This document shows, piece after piece, positions 7,307 through 12,615 of a DNA stretch of 12,615 nucleotides. How positions within the stretch are numbered: the first letter of the stretch is position 1; each line of letters starts with the position of its first letter. The stretch spans positions 1-12,615 of the forward strand of contig HF993146.1 of assembly GCA_000436795.1 (NCBI GenBank), given 5' to 3'. The translations under genes and the position numbers were made by a program. The notes under the pieces are model-generated. The model ran no database searches and had not been told where the DNA came from. It worked only from the letters and a program-made list of their open reading frames with translations. This stretch comes from Bacteroides sp. CAG:1076 (GTDB lineage: Bacteria; Bacteroidota; Bacteroidia; Bacteroidales; Bacteroidaceae).

Positions 7307-8239
7307 ATGGCAGTGGAACCTACTCGTTGGGGAGTGATATATAACCCCAAAGCTGGAAGCCGGAAAGCACAAAAGCGTTGGAAGGAGATTCGGGGCTACA
7401 TGGAAAGCCGCGGAGTGTTGTTTGATTATGTGCAGTCGGAAGGATTCGGGTCGGTGGAGAGGTTGGCTCGTACACTGGCAAACAATGGTTATCGTACGAT
7501 TGTGATTGTTGGGGGAGATGGAGCGATAAATGATGCGATAAACGGCATTATGCTTTCGGATGTTCCTGATAAACATGAAATTGCTTTTGGTATCATTCCC
7601 AATGGCATAGGAAATGATTTTGCTAAGTACTGGGGATTGGATTCTGATGATTTTAAGGGTGCTGTAGATGTACTGATTAATCGCAGGCTCAGAAAAGTGG
7701 ATGTCGGGGTATTTAATTACTTTGATGGGGAAACCCATCAGACTCGTTATTTTCTGAACGCTGTTTATATCGGTCTGGGAGCACGAATTGTTCTTATTAC
7801 GAACGAAACTCGTCGTTTTTGGGGAATACCGTTGTTCTCCTATCTGGCTTCTTTGTTTCTGGTCGCTTTCGAACGCAAACTGCATCGGATGCATCTTAAA
7901 GTGAACGACGAACATATACGGGGACGCCTGATGGCGGTTGCAATTGGTAGTGGACGTGGTTATGGTCTTACGCCGAGTGCGGTTCCTTACAATGGATGGC
8001 TGGATGTTTCTCTCGTTTACCGTCCGGAACTCCGGCAGTTGATCTCCGGGTTGTGGATGATGCAGCAGGGGCGTTTGCTTAATCATAAGATTGTAAAGCC
8101 GTATCGTACTCGTAAGGTGAAGATACTGCGTGCGCAGAATGCTGAAATCAGCCTCGACGGACGTATCTGGTTCGACCGTCATTTCCCGATAGAAATAACC
8201 ATTGCTCCTGAAGCATTGACATTAATAATTCCGAATTGA
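7307..8239 (+). CDS. Diacylglycerol/lipid kinase family protein (YegS/DagK-like)
   Basis: This 310-residue protein belongs to the DAGK catalytic (PF00781-like) family, which phosphorylates diacylglycerol or related lipids with ATP at the inner membrane surface. Visible motifs are YNPKAGSRKAQKRW (12-25), GGDGAINDAING (69-80, the nucleotide-binding glycine loop) and IPNGIGNDFAKYWG (97-110). The C-terminal beta-sandwich ends in ISLDGRIWFD (281-290). Two positions differ from the usual family pattern: GGDGT reads GGDGA (A73), and the DGE motif, whose Glu is the proposed general base in characterised DgkB enzymes, reads DGR (R286). The lipid substrate is therefore uncertain; diacylglycerol is only a default. 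The gene lies 4 bp after miaA and 8 bp before the kdsA ATG, consistent with one operon and with envelope work. Confidence 0.88.
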   Translation: MAVEPTRWGVIYNPKAGSRKAQKRWKEIRGYMESRGVLFDYVQSEGFGSVERLARTLANNGYRTIVIVGGDGAINDAINGIMLSDVPDKHEIAFGIIPNGIGNDFAKYWGLDSDDFKGAVDVLINRRLRKVDVGVFNYFDGETHQTRYFLNAVYIGLGARIVLITNETRRFWGIPLFSYLASLFLVAFERKLHRMHLKVNDEHIRGRLMAVAIGSGRGYGLTPSAVPYNGWLDVSLVYRPELRQLISGLWMMQQGRLLNHKIVKPYRTRKVKILRAQNAEISLDGRIWFDRHFPIEITIAPEALTLIIPN

Positions 8240-8247
8240 TAAATTTT

Positions 8248-9054
8248 ATGATACAGACTATTTCAGATTTAAAAAACAGTGATAATTTCTTTTTGCTGGC
8301 AGGACCTTGTGTGATTGAAGGAGAAGACATGGCCTTGCGCATTGCGGAACGCGTGGTAAAGATTACTGATAAGTTGGGTATACCTTATATATTTAAGGGA
8401 TCGTACCGAAAAGCGAACCGGTCGCGTATTGATTCGTTTACGGGAATCGGCGATGAAAAGGCGTTGAAGGTGTTGGCGAAGGTACGCGAAACGTTTGGAG
8501 TTCCGGTTGTAACGGATATACATGCTGCTGCTGAAGCCGCAATGGCTGCCGAATATGTAGATGTTCTTCAGATTCCGGCTTTTTTATGCCGGCAGACGGA
8601 TTTGCTTGTTGCTGCGGCAAAGACTGGGAAAATAGTAAATATTAAGAAAGGACAATTCCTTTCTCCGGGGGCAATGCGTTTTGCCGCTGATAAAGTGGTG
8701 GAGGCTGGAAACAGTCAGGTTATGCTGACAGAACGTGGAACGACGTTTGGTTATCAGGATCTGGTGGTCGATTTTCGTGGAATACCGGAAATGCAGACAT
8801 TCGGACATCCGGTAGTGCTGGATGTTACTCATTCGCTCCAGCAGCCTAATCAGACTTCGGGTGTGACAGGAGGTATGCCTCAACTGATAGAAACAATAGC
8901 TAAAGCTGGTGTAGCTGTAGGCGTAGACGGATTGTTTATGGAAACACACGAAGATCCTTCTGTAGCAAAAAGTGACGGCGCAAATATGCTGAAACTCGAT
9001 TTGCTGGAGGATTTATTGGCGAAACTGGTACGTATCCGTCAGGCTTGCCGCTAA
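8248..9054 (+). CDS. kdsA: 3-deoxy-8-phosphooctulonate (Kdo-8-P) synthase, metal-dependent type
   Basis: KdsA condenses phosphoenolpyruvate with arabinose 5-phosphate to give Kdo-8-phosphate, the first committed step of Kdo synthesis for lipid A/LPS. It is a cytoplasmic TIM-barrel enzyme. Motifs are LAGPCVIEGED (17-27), FKGSYRKANRSRIDSFTGIG (49-68), VVTDIH (87-92), NIKKGQFLSPGAM (131-143), DVTHSLQQPNQTSG (192-205) and FMETHEDP (230-237). Cys21, His195, Glu232 and Asp243 stand where the metal-dependent class (for example Aquifex) has its four ligands; the metal-independent E. coli class has Asn in place of the Cys. I chose the ATG at 8248 (268 residues). An in-frame TTG at 8236 overlaps the lipid kinase stop and would add only four residues; it is less likely. 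This is the last gene of the miaA cluster. Confidence 0.96.
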   Translation: MIQTISDLKNSDNFFLLAGPCVIEGEDMALRIAERVVKITDKLGIPYIFKGSYRKANRSRIDSFTGIGDEKALKVLAKVRETFGVPVVTDIHAAAEAAMAAEYVDVLQIPAFLCRQTDLLVAAAKTGKIVNIKKGQFLSPGAMRFAADKVVEAGNSQVMLTERGTTFGYQDLVVDFRGIPEMQTFGHPVVLDVTHSLQQPNQTSGVTGGMPQLIETIAKAGVAVGVDGLFMETHEDPSVAKSDGANMLKLDLLEDLLAKLVRIRQACR

Positions 9055-9066
9055 ATATTGGATTTA

Positions 9067-9097
9067 TATCGGAAGTTATGTTGCATGTATTCCGATA
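9067..9097. repeat. Inverted repeat between kdsA and serS
   Basis: TATCGGAA (9067-9074) and TTCCGATA (9090-9097) are perfect 8-bp arms around a 15-base middle that itself contains ATG-TTG-CAT. It starts 13 bp after the kdsA stop. It is followed by A-rich rather than T-rich sequence, so it is not a standard terminator for kdsA. It covers the likely -33 region of the serS promoter, so it could be an operator or an mRNA-end hairpin. Confidence 0.5.
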
Positions 9098-9113
9098 AAA
9101 AAATATATCTTTG
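9081..9113 (+). promoter_or_regulatory. serS promoter (Bacteroidetes type)
   Basis: The -7 box TATCTTTG (9106-9113) fits TAnnTTTG exactly. A TTG at 9081-9083 can serve as the -33 element with a spacer of 22 bp, slightly long. The predicted start near 9120 gives a leader of about 29 bases to the ATG at 9149. The leader is A-rich with no strong Shine-Dalgarno, as usual for this group. Confidence 0.7.
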
Positions 9114-9148
9114 CACAACCAAAATAGAGTTCAAAAAGTAAAAAAGAT

Positions 9149-10423
9149 ATGCTTACTATTAAACAAATTACAGAAGATACCGACAAGGTAATTCGCGGAT
9201 TGGAGAAAAAGCATTTTGCTAATGCTAAAGAAGCTATTGCACAAGTGCTTGAGTTGAATGATAAAAGACGTAATGCGCAAAATCAATTAGATAGAAATCT
9301 TGCTGAAATAAATTCTATTTCGAAGAACATCGGTTCGTTGATGAAAGAAGGCAAGAAGGATGAAGCTGAAGCGGCTAAGGCTCGTGTAGCTGAAATCAAG
9401 GAGGTAAGCAAGGATTTGCAGGCAGAAATGGATAAGGCTGCTGAAGACATGCAGAATTTGCTTTATACCATTCCTAACGTTCCTTACGATGAAGTTCCTG
9501 AAGGATTTGGAGCTGAAGATAATGAAGTCGTAAAGATGGGCGGTATGGAAACGGAACTTCCGAAAGATGCACTGCCTCACTGGGAGCTGGCTAAGAAATA
9601 TAACTTGATTGACTTCGACCTGGGTGTTAAGATTACAGGTGCAGGTTTCCCGGTTTATAAAGGTCAGGGTGCTCGCTTGCAGCGTGCGCTGATTAATTTC
9701 TTCCTTGATGAAGCTCGTGCTGCCGGTTATGAAGAAATTATGCCTCCTACAGTTGTAAATGCAGCTTCTGGTTATGGTACAGGACAGTTACCTGACAAGG
9801 AAGGTCAGATGTATCATTGCAATTTGGATGATTTGTATTTGATTCCGACAGCTGAAGTTCCTGTTACAAATATTTATCGTGATGTAATCTTGGATGAAAA
9901 GCAGTTGCCTATCAAAAACTGCGCTTACACTCAGTGCTTCCGTCGTGAGGCTGGCTCTTATGGTAAGGATGTACGCGGTTTGAACCGTCTGCATGAGTTC
10001 TCTAAAGTCGAATTGGTTCGTATTGATAAACCTGAACATTCAAAACAATCTCATCAGGAAATGTTGGATCATGTGGAAGGTTTGTTAAAGAAATTGGAGT
10101 TGCCTTATCGTATTCTTCGTCTGTGTGGAGGTGATATGAGTTTTACAGCTGCTTTGTGTTTCGATTTTGAAGTTTATTCAGAAGCTCAGAAACGTTGGCT
10201 GGAAGTTAGTTCTGTTTCTAACTTTGATACGTATCAGGCAAATCGTTTGAAATGTCGTTATCGTAATGCTGATAAGAAAACTGAACTTTGCCATACATTG
10301 AATGGTTCAGCTCTGGCTTTGCCTCGTATTGTTGCAGCATTGTTGGAGAATAACCAGACACCAGAAGGTATTCGAATTCCGAAGGCTTTGGTTCCATATT
10401 GTGGCTTTGATATGATTAAATAA
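9149..10423 (+). CDS. serS: Serine--tRNA ligase
   Basis: This 424-residue class II aminoacyl-tRNA synthetase charges tRNA-Ser (and tRNA-Sec where present) with serine, using ATP, as a cytoplasmic dimer. Residues about 1-110 form the antiparallel coiled-coil arm that grips the long variable arm of tRNA-Ser; it is rich in Lys, Glu and Ala. The catalytic core follows: LQRALINFFLDEA with EEIMPP (motif 1 region, 177-200), the serine-binding TAE (234-236), motif 2 FRREAGSYGKDVRGLNRLHE (264-283), LEVSSVSNFDTYQANR (351-366) and motif 3 NGSALALPRIVAALLENNQ (385-403). Length is normal and no key residue is missing. Codon use leans to CGT, GCT and GAA, as expected for a well expressed gene. It has its own promoter and terminator, so it is probably monocistronic. 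Confidence 0.98.
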   Translation: MLTIKQITEDTDKVIRGLEKKHFANAKEAIAQVLELNDKRRNAQNQLDRNLAEINSISKNIGSLMKEGKKDEAEAAKARVAEIKEVSKDLQAEMDKAAEDMQNLLYTIPNVPYDEVPEGFGAEDNEVVKMGGMETELPKDALPHWELAKKYNLIDFDLGVKITGAGFPVYKGQGARLQRALINFFLDEARAAGYEEIMPPTVVNAASGYGTGQLPDKEGQMYHCNLDDLYLIPTAEVPVTNIYRDVILDEKQLPIKNCAYTQCFRREAGSYGKDVRGLNRLHEFSKVELVRIDKPEHSKQSHQEMLDHVEGLLKKLELPYRILRLCGGDMSFTAALCFDFEVYSEAQKRWLEVSSVSNFDTYQANRLKCRYRNADKKTELCHTLNGSALALPRIVAALLENNQTPEGIRIPKALVPYCGFDMIK

Positions 10424-10444
10424 TTCTTGATAGATTTTTATATG

Positions 10445-10491
10445 CAGAGGGGCTGTCTGGCGGTAAAACCAGATGGCCCCTCTGTTTTTTT
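10445..10491 (+). terminator. Rho-independent terminator after serS
   Basis: CAGAGGGGCTGTCTGG (10445-10460) pairs with CCAGATGGCCCCTCTG (10469-10484) over all 16 positions, with two tandem G-U pairs, around an 8-base loop. A run of seven T follows (10485-10491). It starts about 20 bp after the serS stop codon. Confidence 0.96.
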
Positions 10492-10584
10492 ATTATTAAA
10501 AAGACATTATTGAAGCAGCTTTGTCGTCAATTAGTTGCAAATGGAATTTTTTTTGTCGGAAAATGGAAAAAATACCCATTTATT

Positions 10585-10616
10585 TTTCTCTTTATTTTAT
10601 TTAATTACTATTTTTG
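10585..10616 (+). promoter_or_regulatory. Probable promoter of the debranching enzyme gene
   Basis: TATTTTTG (10609-10616) matches the -7 consensus TAnnTTTG. TTTC at 10585-10588 is a 3-of-4 match to the -33 TTTG with a 20-bp spacer. The predicted leader of about 53 bases is very AT-rich. The whole region is T-rich, so a chance match is possible. Confidence 0.45.
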
Positions 10617-10676
10617 AGGAAGCAATAAAATAACATTTTTTATAGAATTATTAATTATAACCTTAATATAACAGCT

Positions 10677-12615
10677 ATGAGTTATTTACGATTCGACAAA
10701 ACGCTAATGACGAATTTGGAAGAATCTCTTACGCGTGAGATTTTACGTACAAATCGTTCGGGTGCGTACCACTGTTCTACAATTGTAGATTGTAATACTC
10801 GCAAATATCATGGTTTGTTAGTCATCCCTGTACCAGAACTGGATGATGAAAACCATGTTTTACTTTCCTCTTTGGATGAAACGGTAGTACAGCACGGAGC
10901 TGAATTCAATTTGGGGCTCCATAAATATCATGGGGATAATTTTAGTCCGCGTGGACATAAGTATATCCGTGAGTTTGAATGTGAAAAAGTCCCTACTACA
11001 ATCTATAGAGTAGGAGGAGTAGTTCTGAAAAAAGAAAAACTATTTGTTCATCATGAAAATCGAATATTGATTCGCTATACTTTGCTGGAGGCTCATTCTA
11101 CTACGATTCTTCGTTTACGTCCGTACTTGGCTTTTCGCAGTGTCCGTCAGTATACACATGAAAACTCACAGGCAAGTCGCCATTATGACGAAGTAAAGAA
11201 TGGCTTAAAAACTTGTATGTATCCTGGGTATCCTGACTTGTATATGCAAATGAGTAAGGAAAATGATTTTCATTTCCAGCCTGACTGGTATAGAGGCATA
11301 GAATATACGAAGGAGCAAGAACGTGGATATGACTTTAATGAGGACTTGTATGTTCCGGGATATTTCGAAATGGAAATAACAAAAGATGAGCCTATTGTCT
11401 TTTCTGGCGGTATTTCTGAAATAGAGCCTGAAAAGTTGAATGAGTTGTTTGCTCTGGAAGCCGACAGACGTACTCCTCGTGATAGCTTTAAAAACTGCCT
11501 TATCAATGCAGCTCATCAGTTCCTCAACAAACAAGGCGAGGAATCTTATATTTTGGCGGGTTATCCTTGGTTTAAATGTCGTGCACGTGATATGTTCATT
11601 TCATTGCCGGGACTGACTCTTGCTATTAATGAACTTGATAAGTTTGATACGGTGATGCGTACTGCCATAAAGGCTATTTATGCTTTTATGAATGACGAAG
11701 ATACAACTTTGAAGGTATATGAGATGGAACAGCCGGATGTGCTTTTATGGGCTGTATGGACTATCCAGCAGTTTGGCAAGACTGTTTCTCGTAAGGATGC
11801 TTATCAGAAATATGGTACGCTTTTGAAGGATATAATGACTTATCTTGCCGATGGAAAGCATCCTAATTTGACTGTCTGTGATAATGGACTGGTTTATTCT
11901 CATGGAACGGAAAAGGCGGTAACATGGATGAATGCGACTGTTAATGGACGGCCGGTAACACCACGTTCAGGATATATTGTCGAATTTAATACACTTTGGT
12001 ATAATGCATTGATGTATGTTTCAGAACTGGTCGCAGAAAATGAAGGACCTTCTGATTTTACATCTCGTCTGGCAGAATTAGCAGGAAGAGCGGGGCAGTC
12101 TTTTGTCAGCACTTTCTTGAATGAATATGGTTATTTGCTGGATTATGTAGATGGTGATATGCTGGACTGGAGTGTTCGTCCTAATATGATTTTTGCGGCA
12201 GCTTTCGATTATTCTCCATTAGATGCAAAACAGAAAAAAGGTGTTGTGGATATCGTTACAAAGGAATTGCTTACACCTAAAGGCTTGCGCTCTTTGAGTC
12301 CTAAGAGTGGTGGATACAATCCTAATTACGTGGGTCCGCAGTTGCAGCGCGATTATGCATATCATCAAGGTACTGCGTGGCCATGGCTGGAAGGTTTTTA
12401 TCTGGAGGCTTATTTGCGCTTGTATAAACGTAGCGCGATTTCGTTTGTCGAGCGGCAAATGATTGGCTATGAAGATGAAATGAGCTTGCATTGTCTTGGA
12501 ACTATCCCTGAACTGTTTGATGGAAATCCACCTTTCAAGGGAAGAGGGGCAATATCATTTGCAATGAATGTTGCGCAAATTTTGAGAACTTTAAATCTAT
12601 TGGAAAAATATGATA
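10677..12615 (+). CDS. Glycogen debranching enzyme, archaeal/bacterial GDE type (3' end cut by window)
   Basis: The frame is open from the ATG at 10677 to the window edge: 646 codons and no stop. Family members are about this length, so only a few residues are probably missing. The N-terminal GDE_N beta-domain (about 15-240) includes NRSGAYHCSTIVDCNTRKYH (26-45). The C-terminal (alpha/alpha)6 GDE_C barrel (about 270-640) includes AGYPWFKCRARDMFISLPGL (294-313), TWMNA (416-420), VTPRSGYIVEFNTLWYNAL, YHQGTAWPWLEGF (562-574) and IPELFDGNPPF (610-620). The enzyme removes alpha-1,6 branch glucose from glycogen. It is a cytoplasmic protein with no signal peptide. The motif usually TWMDA, whose Asp is the proposed acid in eukaryotic and archaeal relatives, has Asn419; the presumed base Glu612 is kept. 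In Bacteroides such genes are often followed by a GT4 glycosyltransferase and a GH57 amylase, which cannot be seen here. Confidence 0.93.
   Translation, partial: MSYLRFDKTLMTNLEESLTREILRTNRSGAYHCSTIVDCNTRKYHGLLVIPVPELDDENHVLLSSLDETVVQHGAEFNLGLHKYHGDNFSPRGHKYIREFECEKVPTTIYRVGGVVLKKEKLFVHHENRILIRYTLLEAHSTTILRLRPYLAFRSVRQYTHENSQASRHYDEVKNGLKTCMYPGYPDLYMQMSKENDFHFQPDWYRGIEYTKEQERGYDFNEDLYVPGYFEMEITKDEPIVFSGGISEIEPEKLNELFALEADRRTPRDSFKNCLINAAHQFLNKQGEESYILAGYPWFKCRARDMFISLPGLTLAINELDKFDTVMRTAIKAIYAFMNDEDTTLKVYEMEQPDVLLWAVWTIQQFGKTVSRKDAYQKYGTLLKDIMTYLADGKHPNLTVCDNGLVYSHGTEKAVTWMNATVNGRPVTPRSGYIVEFNTLWYNALMYVSELVAENEGPSDFTSRLAELAGRAGQSFVSTFLNEYGYLLDYVDGDMLDWSVRPNMIFAAAFDYSPLDAKQKKGVVDIVTKELLTPKGLRSLSPKSGGYNPNYVGPQLQRDYAYHQGTAWPWLEGFYLEAYLRLYKRSAISFVERQMIGYEDEMSLHCLGTIPELFDGNPPFKGRGAISFAMNVAQILRTLNLLEKYD

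Noticed and set aside
7289..8182. 297-codon open frame on the - strand opposite the lipid kinase gene
   Set aside because: It is antisense to a clear kinase gene with intact motifs, and its translation shows no recognisable domain and unnatural composition. It is a shadow of codon use on the + strand.
8236..8247. Upstream TTG start for kdsA
   Set aside because: It overlaps the stop of the preceding gene and adds only four residues with no family match. The ATG at 8248 gives a normal N-terminus.
10561..10581. AAATGG...CCATTT inverted repeat upstream of the debranching enzyme gene
   Set aside because: Only six bp arms in a low-complexity AT-rich stretch; chance occurrence is likely and no other signal supports it.

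Overview
The window looks like chromosomal DNA from a gut member of the order Bacteroidales (Bacteroides, Phocaeicola or a close relative). Four things suggest this: promoter -7 boxes of the Bacteroidetes type (TAnnTTTG), the absence of strong Shine-Dalgarno sequences, moderate GC content with AT-rich intergenic DNA, and protein sequences typical of that group (MiaA, KdsA, the glycogen debranching enzyme). All genes lie on the + strand. I see no tRNA, rRNA, CRISPR array, insertion sequence or phage gene. The genus is an inference from recognised sequence patterns, not from a search.

Layout. 1-924: C-terminal 307 residues of a family 3 glycoside hydrolase, closed by a strong Rho-independent terminator. 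925-1461: a 537-bp gene-free stretch holding that terminator, a pair of phased palindromes around GTAC, a weak stem-loop, a 36-bp inverted repeat and a probable promoter. 1462-6294: a two-gene unit made of a 1398-residue Fe-S/ATPase protein of the 2-hydroxyacyl-CoA dehydratase/benzoyl-CoA reductase activator superfamily and a TetR-family regulator 6 bp behind it. 6385-9054: a tight cluster of miaA (tRNA isopentenylation), a diacylglycerol-kinase-like lipid kinase and kdsA (Kdo-8-phosphate synthase), with gaps of 4 and 8 bp. 9149-10423: serS with its own promoter and a strong terminator. 10677-12615: a glycogen debranching enzyme (archaeal/bacterial GDE type, GH133-like), cut by the window edge close to its expected end.

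How the genes work together. The GH3 enzyme probably ends a carbohydrate-degradation locus lying to the left. The miaA-lipid kinase-kdsA unit combines translation fidelity with envelope building (lipid phosphorylation and the Kdo of lipid A/LPS). The GDE probably opens a glycogen/alpha-glucan metabolism operon continuing to the right. The most interesting part is the activase-TetR pair. The large protein appears to carry two ATPase activator domains and two HgdB/DUF2229-like modules, each with three matching cysteines. This would be an ATP-driven low-potential electron-transfer machine in one polypeptide, of unknown substrate. It sits next to its probable regulator and downstream of symmetric candidate operators.
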